Assembly (NCBI GenBank): GCA_955651875.1
Contig: CATPAP010000232.1
Coordinates: forward strand, 1-5,696
Reading direction: 5' to 3'
Origin: Candidatus Dormiibacterota bacterium
Lineage (GTDB): Bacteria; Chloroflexota; Dormibacteria; Aeolococcales; Aeolococcaceae
DNA: 5,696 nucleotides
Positions 1-4,915 of this stretch are shown in pieces (the first letter of the stretch is position 1; every line of letters starts with the position of its first letter). The notes under the pieces are model-generated. The model was not told where the DNA came from. It saw only the letters and a program-made list of their open reading frames with translations, and made no database searches. The position numbers and the translations under genes were made by a program.

Positions 1-71
1 CCGAGACCGCGCGAGCCCCCGGTGACGAGCGCCACACGCCGGGGCTTGGTGGGTGGTGTGGGTGTTGCCAT
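1..71 (-). CDS. Short-chain dehydrogenase/reductase (SDR), N-terminal fragment
   Basis: Only the first 23 codons are in the window; the gene continues past the left edge. The minus-strand reading starts at the ATG at 71-69. After a Pro/Thr-rich lead of about 12 residues it reaches VALVTGGSRGLG, the first beta strand and the TGxxxGxG dinucleotide-binding turn of classical SDR enzymes (NAD(P)-dependent Rossmann oxidoreductases). The substrate cannot be inferred from this piece. The start is supported by the promoter: the -10 box TAGGAT at 83-78 would place transcription initiation at about 71-72, so the mRNA is probably leaderless. The gene is divergent from soxR and its promoter carries a SoxR-type palindrome in the spacer, so it is probably a SoxR-activated oxidoreductase. 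The family call is strong for so short a piece; the regulatory role is inference. Confidence 0.8.
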   Translation of the reverse strand, partial: MATPTPPTKPRRVALVTGGSRGL

Positions 72-94
72 GATGCCATCCTAGAAGTTAAAGT
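65..94 (+). promoter_or_regulatory. Probable soxR promoter, overlapping the SoxR box
   Basis: On the plus strand, TTGCCA (65-70) and TAAAGT (89-94) are separated by 18 bp. Transcription would begin at about 101-102, exactly at the ATG at 102, giving a leaderless soxR message. The -10 lies inside the palindrome at 84-101, so SoxR bound there would also cover its own promoter, which suggests autoregulation. The -35 match is moderate, so this call is weaker than the opposing promoter. Confidence 0.5.
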
Positions 95-108
95 GAACTT
101 CATGTCAA
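78..108 (-). promoter_or_regulatory. SoxR-type promoter and operator for the SDR gene
   Basis: On the minus strand a perfect -35 TTGACA (108-103) is followed by a 19-bp spacer (102-84) and a -10 TAGGAT (83-78). The spacer contains an 18-bp interrupted palindrome, GAAGTT-N6-AACTTC, at 84-101. A 19-bp spacer (2 bp longer than ideal) with a centred palindrome is the hallmark of promoters that MerR-family activators untwist; the E. coli SoxR box is likewise an 18-bp palindrome with AAGTT/AACTT half-sites, although there the half-sites abut, while here they are 6 bp apart. The adjacent soxR is the obvious regulator. The elements are seen directly; the binding is inferred. Confidence 0.78.
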
Positions 109-584
109 GTGACCTGACCGCTCGCACGACCGATCTCCTCGCGATCGGCGAGGTCGCGCGCCGTGCCGGCTTCGCCGCATCGGCGTTGCGCTTCTACGAG
201 AAGGAGCGCCTGATCACCGGGGTGCGGACCGATGGGGGACAGCGACGCTACCCCCGCAGCGTGCTGCGCCGCCTGGCCTTCCTCCGCGCCGCCCAGAACG
301 TCGGCCTGACGCTCGACGAGGTCCGCGACGCGCTCGCCGAGCTGCCCGACTCGCGGGTGCCCACCAAGGCCGACTGGGCGCGGCTCTCGAGCCGGTGGCG
401 CGCGCGTCTCGACGAGCAGATTGCGGGGTTGACGGCACTTCGGGACGGGCTCACCACATGCATCGGCTGCGGCTGCCTGTCATTGCGACGCTGTGCTCTC
501 TCGAATCCCAGCGACGTCGTCTCCGGGTCAGGCGCGGGTGCGCACTTCCTCCCGGCGTCGCTGCGTCGCGTCAGCCGCGCCTGA
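102..584 (+). CDS. soxR: Redox-sensitive MerR-family transcriptional regulator SoxR
   Basis: This is a 160-residue SoxR (E. coli SoxR has 154). Counting from the ATG at 102, an N-terminal winged-helix DNA-binding domain lies at about 13-80 (LAIGEVARRAGFAASALRFY, then GGQRRY), followed by a dimerisation helix at about 90-117 and the [2Fe-2S] cluster motif CIGCGCLSLRRC. Its cysteines C120, C123, C125 and C131 have the C-x2-C-x-C-x5-C spacing specific to SoxR, with the usual NPSD and GSGAGA segments after it. SoxR activates promoters when its cluster is oxidised by redox-cycling compounds or superoxide; in actinobacteria it acts directly on oxidoreductase and exporter genes, with no SoxS. An in-frame GTG at 93 would add three residues, but it lies inside the operator and has no Shine-Dalgarno site, so I prefer ATG 102 as a leaderless start. 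The function is very secure; the exact start is less so. Confidence 0.95.
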   Translation: MSSDLTARTTDLLAIGEVARRAGFAASALRFYEKERLITGVRTDGGQRRYPRSVLRRLAFLRAAQNVGLTLDEVRDALAELPDSRVPTKADWARLSSRWRARLDEQIAGLTALRDGLTTCIGCGCLSLRRCALSNPSDVVSGSGAGAHFLPASLRRVSRA

Positions 585-625
585 TCGAGGCCACCGTCGG
601 CTTGCGCGAGGCGCTCTCACCCAGC

Positions 626-658
626 GAGCCCTCTGCGGCGCCCGCCGCGCGGTGGCTC
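626..658. terminator. Compound hairpin between convergent soxR and small basic protein gene
   Basis: GAGCC (626-630) pairs with GGCTC (654-658), enclosing GCGGC (635-639) pairing with GCCGC (644-648) around a 4-base loop. It sits in the 78-bp gap between the convergent stops of soxR (584) and the basic protein gene (663), where a bidirectional terminator is expected. There is no T-tract on either side, as is common in high-GC actinobacteria, so the terminator role is inferred from position and symmetry only. Confidence 0.35.
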
Positions 659-662
659 CGCC

Positions 663-794
663 TCAGACGGACGAGGTCTGCGTGCCCTGGTGCGCCTTCT
701 TGGCAGCCTCGCGTCGCGCCGCCTTGGCGGTCGATGGAGCCTTCGGTTTCTTCGCCTGCTTCTTGGGCGCGCCGCGCGTCTTCTCACTGGCCAT
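663..794 (-). CDS. Small lysine/alanine-rich basic protein (43 aa)
   Basis: The minus-strand ORF runs from ATG 794-792 to TGA 665-663. A clear Shine-Dalgarno GGAGG (806-802) lies 7 bases upstream of the ATG, which is why I place the start here rather than at the far longer open frame that continues upstream. The protein has nine Lys and three Arg against two Glu, with KK pairs in PKKQAKKPK and an AKAARREAAKKAH stretch. It has no hydrophobic segment and no cysteine. Such short, disordered, histone-H1-tail-like polypeptides are common as hypothetical proteins in actinobacteria, and nucleic-acid binding is a plausible guess, but I recognise no characterised family. It is convergent with soxR and downstream of the exported-protein gene on the same strand. 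Confidence 0.7.
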   Translation of the reverse strand: MASEKTRGAPKKQAKKPKAPSTAKAARREAAKKAHQGTQTSSV

Positions 795-825
795 GGTGCT
801 GCCTCCGTCAGAGGGGACCGGGGAT

Positions 826-882
826 GCTGGGCTGTGCGTCGCGAACGCTACACCACCCGGGGACGGTTGGCGTAAGCCCAGC
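826..882 (-). repeat. Inverted repeat just after the exported-protein gene, possible terminator
   Basis: A perfect 8-bp inverted repeat, GCTGGGCT (826-833) and AGCCCAGC (875-882), begins immediately after the TGA (885-883) of the minus-strand exported-protein gene. A smaller GCGT/ACGC stem (836-839/845-848) lies within its 41-base interior. The position suggests a transcription terminator or mRNA-stabilising structure between this gene and the basic protein gene, whose Shine-Dalgarno site begins about 20 bases beyond it. The long loop and absence of a T-tract keep the call tentative. Confidence 0.35.
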
Positions 883-1227
883 TCAGACGGGGCGGACTTG
901 CGAACGCGACCTCGGCCCGGAATCTGCGTGGCGCTTGCGCCGGTACAGGAGCGCGCCGCCGCTGAAGAGGAGTACCCCGGCGCCCGCCAAGATCGCCTCG
1001 TAGCGCTCCTGGGCGGCGCTGGTGCCTCCCGAACAGGCAGGCGCACCGATCTGGTCGAGCGGCCCGGACTCGGCGGCAGTCCCGCAAACGGTCCCCACGC
1101 TACCGCCGGACGCGCTGCTCGCCGCCGCCATGACCGGAACGGCGCCCGAGCACGAGAGGGCACAGACGGTGGCAGCAACTGCCGCCACGCGCCCGACGGG
1201 CCGGAACAACCGACCAGGCTCCCGCAT
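883..1227 (-). CDS. Small exported protein with signal peptide and C-terminal membrane anchor (114 aa)
   Basis: The chosen start is the ATG at 1227-1225, preceded by AGGAG with a 6-base spacer; the open frame extends upstream but without a better site. Residues 1-35 look like a signal peptide: Arg-rich start, hydrophobic VAAVAATVCAL core and a VMA-A cleavage site near residue 34. The ALSC at 23-26 is a poor lipobox alternative. The mature part is short, Gly/Ser/Ala-rich, with two cysteines (C48 and C65) that could form a disulfide. Residues 78-95 (AILAGAGVLLFSGGALLY) form a membrane segment followed by RRKRH, the layout of a sortase sorting signal but with no LPxTG motif. It is therefore probably a type I membrane protein facing outward. 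I do not recognise the family. It lies 149 bp downstream of the response regulator on the same strand; a small dyad, GTTGA-N3-TCAAC, at 1249-1261 lies just ahead of it. Confidence 0.65.
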   Translation of the reverse strand: MREPGRLFRPVGRVAAVAATVCALSCSGAVPVMAAASSASGGSVGTVCGTAAESGPLDQIGAPACSGGTSAAQERYEAILAGAGVLLFSGGALLYRRKRHADSGPRSRSQVRPV

Positions 1228-1376
1228 CGTCGACTCCTGCACGGAAGGGTTGACGATCAACGGTACTGCGTGGGGACGTCCGCATGGCACGGCACGTGGC
1301 GGGCAAGGCCTCCAGAGGGACACGAGGCCGCAACCTGGTCCTGCATCCGGCGCGGGTACGGGGTGGTCGACGAACC

Positions 1377-1784
1377 TCAGCCGGGAGTGGGGCGTTGCGT
1401 GGCGGAAGCCGCCGACCTGATGGCACGGATCACGGCCTCTGGGGGGGCGTCCTTGGTGAGGTAGCTCACCGCCCCGGCCGCCAGCGCCTGGGTGATCTTC
1501 TCGCGCTCGGAATATGAGGTGAGTACCACGACGCGCGCGTCGGAGTCCATCTCGACAAGCTTCTCGGTGGCTTCGATGCCGTCCATCCCGGGCATCGAGA
1601 TGTCCATCAGGACGATGTCCGGCTTCACGGCGTATGCGAGAGCGACCGCGGCCGCGCCGTCCTCGGCGGAGCCGACCACCTCGATGTCATCGATGCCGTC
1701 GAGAATGTCTACAAGGCCCTTGCGCATCAGGGGATGGTCGTCGACGATGAGGACACGGATCACCGGTCGGTCAATCTCTAGCAT
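1377..1784 (-). CDS. Receiver-only response regulator (NarL/FixJ-type, no DNA-binding domain)
   Basis: The 135-residue product is a full CheY-like receiver of the NarL type. It has acidic residues D15 and D16 in VLIVDDHP, the phospho-acceptor D61 in VLMDISMPGMDG, the switch residue T89 in VVVLTS and the conserved K111 in YLTKDAPPE. All catalytic residues are present, so it should accept phosphate from the adjacent kinase. The usual NarL-family protein is about 210 residues and ends in a LuxR-type helix-turn-helix; here the frame stops at TGA 1379-1377 shortly after the last receiver helix (AIRSAASATQRPTPG). I found no helix-turn-helix remnant in the other minus-strand frames down to 1228. The ATG at 1784-1782 overlaps the kinase stop (ATGCTAG), implying translational coupling. 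It may act as a phosphate shuttle or sink, or partner a regulator elsewhere. Confidence 0.9.
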   Translation of the reverse strand: MLEIDRPVIRVLIVDDHPLMRKGLVDILDGIDDIEVVGSAEDGAAAVALAYAVKPDIVLMDISMPGMDGIEATEKLVEMDSDARVVVLTSYSEREKITQALAAGAVSYLTKDAPPEAVIRAIRSAASATQRPTPG

Positions 1785-3244
1785 GGCAACTGCAGCATAA
1801 GCGAGGTCCCGTGACCCGGCTCGCTGGTGAGAGAGAGGCGGCCGCTCGATGCTTCGACGGCGTTGTTGAGCAGATGCAGGCCCACGTGACCTTCCTCACG
1901 CCGCCGCGAGCGGTCAGCTGTGGAGAAACCCTTGCCGTTGTCGTCGACCTGCAGGGTCACCATGCCATCGACGAAGCGCAGCTTGGCGATGACCTTTGTT
2001 GCCTGGCTGTGGTTGACAACGTTGCGAATCGCCTCCTGCGCGACGCGGAAAACGAGGGACGTCTTGTCCGCGGACAGGTGCGTCTCCTCGGCGGAGTCGA
2101 ACTCCACCTCGATGCCTCGAGCGGGGAGGGGCTCGAGCAGCTTGCGGAGCGCTCCGTCGACCCCGCTCTCGGCGAGATCAGGAGGCGCGATCTCGATCAT
2201 CAGCGTGCGCAGGTCGGTGACCGACGATCGCAGCGTGTCGGCTGCTTCGAGGAGCTGCGGGTCCGCGACCTTGGCGGAACCACGGGCGGCGAGGGACAGA
2301 GCCAGGCCAGCGAGCCTCTGCACAACCCCGTCGTGAAGATCGCTGGCGATCCGCTTGCGCTCGGCGTCGCTGGCGTCGATCGCCTGCTGCAGGAGCGCCT
2401 CGCGTTCCTGGGTGTGTTCCTCGCGCTCCTTCTCTTGCGCCTTGATGCGGCGAGCGAGGAGGACCAGGAAGCCCTGAAGCAAGATGATCGGGAGCAGCGT
2501 TGTGGTGAAGCCGACCGTTCCTGCGACCTGGTGGAGCAGGACGGCTCCGTACGCGGCCCATCCATATCCGACGTTGTAGAGGATGAGAGACGACATCGAG
2601 CGTTTGAAGACCATCCAACCGCTCGCCTTGCCGCGGGAGGCGAGTGTGATGACCGCGGAGAGCAACGAGGTGTTGACAGTGCACTCAACGACGGCTGCGG
2701 CGGTCGCGGAGCATGCACCCCACAGCACCCCGTGATTCAGACGCAACAGGGTAGAGAAGACCAGCCACGCGCTGATGTCTGTTAGGAAATAGTTGGCCGT
2801 GTTGAAGATCGCCCGGAACCAGCCGGTCTTCATCCGGGCACCGGTGGCTACGCCCTGCGCGACAGCGCCGACAATCGCGCCGGGGGGACCGAATGTAAAA
2901 GTCAGAGCGAGGTGAACGAAGACACTGGCTGTCCAGACGCTGTCGACTCCACCAGTCATCCGGACACTGCAATAGGCTGCGGCAAAGACCACCGCGGCGC
3001 CGACCGCGAGCGTTAGCGGGTCACTCACTGGCGCGGCCGTCACGATTCCAAGGCCAACCGCAACAATGCCGAGCAACCCCACGAACACGACGAGGGGTGC
3101 CGCGTACTCGACCGGTGTCGGCCGCGGCTCCTCGGGCAGGAGATGCTGCATCCGGCGTAGCGCCAAAACGACTCCGCTGCCTGCCATCCGTCCTATGGTC
3201 GGGTTCGAGCCCCTAAGATCGGCGTTCCGCGACACGATCGACAC
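1778..3244 (-). CDS. Membrane sensor histidine kinase, HisKA_3/NarX-type
   Basis: This 488-residue protein senses an unknown signal and autophosphorylates for transfer to a response regulator. Residues about 45-264 are hydrophobic with roughly six or seven membrane segments and short loops (FTFGPPGAIVGAVAQG and FNTANYFLTD are distinctive), so sensing is probably within or at the membrane. A charged, coiled-coil-like linker follows at 265-292. The dimerisation domain has the H-box ERKRIASDLHDGVVQ with phospho-acceptor H304. The ATPase domain shows the N-box EAIRNVVNHS (404-413), the G1 box DDNGKGF (434-440), the G2 GHVGLHLL (452-459) and HGT (478-480). The GTG at 3244 lacks a clear Shine-Dalgarno site; GTG 3235 or the ATG codons for residues 20 and 32 are alternatives, and all precede the first membrane segment. 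It is the first gene of an operon with the receiver-only regulator, and is divergent from the MFS exporter. Confidence 0.93.
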   Translation of the reverse strand: MSIVSRNADLRGSNPTIGRMAGSGVVLALRRMQHLLPEEPRPTPVEYAAPLVVFVGLLGIVAVGLGIVTAAPVSDPLTLAVGAAVVFAAAYCSVRMTGGVDSVWTASVFVHLALTFTFGPPGAIVGAVAQGVATGARMKTGWFRAIFNTANYFLTDISAWLVFSTLLRLNHGVLWGACSATAAAVVECTVNTSLLSAVITLASRGKASGWMVFKRSMSSLILYNVGYGWAAYGAVLLHQVAGTVGFTTTLLPIILLQGFLVLLARRIKAQEKEREEHTQEREALLQQAIDASDAERKRIASDLHDGVVQRLAGLALSLAARGSAKVADPQLLEAADTLRSSVTDLRTLMIEIAPPDLAESGVDGALRKLLEPLPARGIEVEFDSAEETHLSADKTSLVFRVAQEAIRNVVNHSQATKVIAKLRFVDGMVTLQVDDNGKGFSTADRSRRREEGHVGLHLLNNAVEASSGRLSLTSEPGHGTSLMLQLPC

Positions 3245-3391
3245 AGGCGCGTGAGGCTCGGGATCGGCATCAACCTACGCGGTGATAACGGTAAAGAAGT
3301 GCAAAGATTCGTAGGAATGTGCGCGCCGAACGGGCCGAGCAGAGCAACCGCGCCCATCGGACGGGGATTTAGGCGCACAGTCCTATCAGGT

Positions 3392-3409
3392 ACTGAGCAC
3401 GGGCTCAGT
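3392..3409. repeat. Perfect 7-bp inverted repeat upstream of the mini-ORF
   Basis: ACTGAGC (3392-3398) and GCTCAGT (3403-3409) flank a 4-base loop ACGG. It ends 5 bases before the Shine-Dalgarno site of the mini-ORF. It could be an RNA hairpin in the leader of the exporter message or a DNA operator in the divergent promoter region. There is no T-tract, so a terminator is less likely. Confidence 0.5.
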
Positions 3410-3425
3410 TGGACGGAGGACATTT

Positions 3426-3470
3426 ATGGCAACCTGGGACACCCAGTGCCGTCACAGCACCTGGATCTGA
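3426..3470 (+). CDS. 14-codon mini-ORF, candidate leader peptide
   Basis: ATG 3426 is preceded by GGAGGA (3415-3420) with a 5-base spacer, one of the best Shine-Dalgarno sites in the window, yet the frame closes at TGA 3468-3470. The peptide would be MATWDTQCRHSTWI, with two ACC-TGG (Thr-Trp) codon pairs plus single Cys, Arg and His codons. It lies 124 bases upstream of the MFS start on the same strand and is followed by several hairpins, so a translated leader peptide that senses ribosome stalling is a reasonable hypothesis. It does not match any leader peptide I can name. It could also be a chance ORF; the strong ribosome site is the main support. Confidence 0.35.
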   Translation: MATWDTQCRHSTWI

Positions 3471-3577
3471 GTTCTCGCTAGAACCAGCTCGGCCAAGGTA
3501 AGCCCGACGTGTAACGGGTGCTTGGATATTCTCGCGACGGACCCGTAACGGTCGCCGTCACACAGCGGCGTGCCGCT
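3471..3577 (+). promoter_or_regulatory. Structured leader of the MFS gene, with mutually exclusive hairpins
   Basis: Four local stems can form: GTTCT/AGAAC (3471-3475/3480-3484); CCAAG/CTTGG (3493-3497/3521-3525) enclosing CCCG/CGGG (3503-3506/3515-3518); GACGG-ACC with GGT-(CG)-CCGTC (3536-3543/3550-3559, two-base bulge); and AGCGG/CCGCT (3564-3568/3573-3577). The last ends 4 bases before the GAAGG ribosome site (3582-3586) of the exporter. ACGGGT (3514-3519) can instead pair with ACCCGT (3541-3546), which would disrupt the second and third stems. This alternation resembles attenuators and induction leaders. No T-tract follows any stem, and I cannot place the transcription start, so the whole leader may not be transcribed. 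Confidence 0.35.
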
Positions 3578-3594
3578 CTGCGAAGGTTGCCTCC

Positions 3595-4896
3595 GTGGTG
3601 ACCGAGGCGGAGCGTGGCGCGCCGACCGAGGGGGTTTCGGGGTCGTCGACTCAGACCGGGTCGACGGCCCACCTTTCGGCTGCCGGCTCGGCTCACTCGA
3701 GTCGCACCGTGGGCCGGTACTTTCTGGCTGCCTTCTTGTCGTTGTACGGTGACTGGCTGACGACCGTCGCCTTGGTGGTCGTTCTGTTCGAGGTCACTCA
3801 CAGTGCCGCGGCTCCAGCCGGGTACATGCTGGTCAGGGTGGCGCCGCGCGTGCTAGGCCCGTGGATGGGGGGTCGGTTGACGGATTGGGCATCGCCACGA
3901 GCCGTCATGGTGGCCGCGTCACTAGTGCAGGGAGCCTTCACCACTTCGCTTATCGCTTCTCATCGTGTTGGCATGGTTTGGGCCATGTACCTTGCGGTGG
4001 CCGGCGCTCAATTCGTTGGTGCTCTCGGGCGGCCGAGCCAGGGCAGCATCCTTCCAGTCCTCGTTGGCGACCGCGACCTTCCACGCGCCAACGCCATCCT
4101 TGGGATCTTCTTCAGCACCAGCATTTTTGTTGCGCCGGCCATCGGAGCTGCCCTTCTTCTTCGCATCGGGCCTGATCCTCTCTTCGCCATCGATGCCGGG
4201 ACCTTTGTGCTGAGCGCATTGCTGTTCATCACCCTGCCGAGCGGCAAGCAGCTGCCGACTCGAGCCGCCGATCGCTCAGCGCAGGCCAAGAGTGCGACCG
4301 GAGCCCTTCTCCGCGCGCTCCGCCAACCACAGATTCGAATGGTTGCAGCTGCCAACTTTGCGAGCGGCCTCGTCGTGACCGTCACGCAGGCGTTCCTGGT
4401 GGTCGCCGCTCATGAACGATTTGGAGGCGACTCCTTCGTCGGATATCTCTACTCAAGCGTTGGCGTTGGAGGAGCGCTAGGCGGCCTCATTGCTCTTCGA
4501 TGGATCCCGCCTCGGACGTGGACTCGGCTATCCGTGTTTTCTGCGGTTACCATCGAAGTCATCGCCATCGCATGGTTCAGCGCGGCGAGCGGCGTACTTC
4601 TCGGGTTGCTTCTGCTTGCAGTCAGCGCGGCAACGGGAAGCTCCTTCGATGCTTGGGGAGCCACTGAGATCCAGCGCAGTGCGCCGCCAGGATTCATGGG
4701 GCGCTTCAACTCGGTCATCTTCATATCGATGTACTCAGGCATGCTCGTTGGCGCGGTGTGGGCCCTGGCGACTGCGAGTGTGCTGCACTGGGACATCGCC
4801 ATCGAGTTCGCGTGCGCCGCCGTGCTGACATTCCTGGCGATCGTCTGGGTGGTTGGCGCACAAGAACGGCTACCCGAAACAGAAAATGAACCCTGA
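3595..4896 (+). CDS. MFS exporter, DHA3/MFS_3-type
   Basis: The 433-residue inner-membrane transporter is probably a proton-driven drug or metabolite exporter. A polar 40-residue N-terminal tail precedes the first membrane segment (YFLAAFLSLYGDWLTTVALVVVLF), a GDWLT signature frequent in MFS_3 proteins. The loop between segments 2 and 3 carries the family motif A variant GGRLTDWASPRAVM (92-105). A cytoplasmic Ala/Arg-rich stretch (about 216-245) separates the two six-segment halves, and PPGFMGRFNSV (364-374) is the matching loop in the second half. The substrate cannot be told. Starts at GTG 3595 and GTG 3598 are adjacent; GAAGG at 3582-3586 serves either, and GTG at residue 39 is a less supported option. 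The codons end in T or A noticeably more often than in soxR or dodecin, which may mean recent acquisition. It is divergent from the two-component system, which may regulate it. Confidence 0.92.
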   Translation: MVTEAERGAPTEGVSGSSTQTGSTAHLSAAGSAHSSRTVGRYFLAAFLSLYGDWLTTVALVVVLFEVTHSAAAPAGYMLVRVAPRVLGPWMGGRLTDWASPRAVMVAASLVQGAFTTSLIASHRVGMVWAMYLAVAGAQFVGALGRPSQGSILPVLVGDRDLPRANAILGIFFSTSIFVAPAIGAALLLRIGPDPLFAIDAGTFVLSALLFITLPSGKQLPTRAADRSAQAKSATGALLRALRQPQIRMVAAANFASGLVVTVTQAFLVVAAHERFGGDSFVGYLYSSVGVGGALGGLIALRWIPPRTWTRLSVFSAVTIEVIAIAWFSAASGVLLGLLLLAVSAATGSSFDAWGATEIQRSAPPGFMGRFNSVIFISMYSGMLVGAVWALATASVLHWDIAIEFACAAVLTFLAIVWVVGAQERLPETENEP

Positions 4897-4915
4897 GGCA
4901 ATCGGACCCACGGGA

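Larger units (their letters stand above)
3245..3594. other. 350-bp regulatory gap between divergent kinase and MFS genes
   Basis: No convincing protein-coding gene is seen; the open frames here have no start signals or recognisable content apart from the 14-codon mini-ORF at 3426. The half nearest the kinase (about 3275-3320) is AT-richer than its surroundings and is the likely place for the kinase promoter, although I cannot assign -35/-10 boxes confidently. The half nearest the exporter holds the mini-ORF and a series of inverted repeats. The hexamer TAACGG occurs three times in the same orientation (3286-3291, 3512-3517, 3546-3551). Confidence 0.6.

Noticed and set aside
93..101. GTG at 93 as the soxR start
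   Set aside because: It lies within the SoxR palindrome and the predicted -10 element and has no Shine-Dalgarno site; ATG 102 fits the predicted transcription start. It cannot be excluded without transcript mapping.
1249..1261. Small dyad GTTGA-N3-TCAAC upstream of the exported-protein gene
   Set aside because: Only 5 bp per arm, with no clear promoter elements around it; it is mentioned under that gene but not called as an operator.
395..1464. Long plus-strand open frames (395-1003 and 493-1464)
   Set aside because: Arg/Ala/Pro-rich translations typical of GC-rich shadow frames, overlapping soxR and running antisense to three genes with good ribosome sites.
1811..2785. Plus-strand 324-codon frame
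   Set aside because: It is the antisense shadow of the histidine kinase, with no recognisable domain.
3201..3213. tRNA T-arm-like sequence GGGTTCGAGCCC, possible attachment site
   Set aside because: The stem has a mismatch, no acceptor or anticodon arm is present nearby, no integrase is in the window, and it lies in the kinase coding region.
3193..3481. Open frames of about 76 codons on both strands in the kinase-exporter gap
   Set aside because: No ribosome sites, no family resemblance, and no coding-like codon use; the gap looks regulatory.
4897..4915. Terminator between the convergent MFS and DoxX genes
   Set aside because: The 19 bases between the stops show no inverted repeat.
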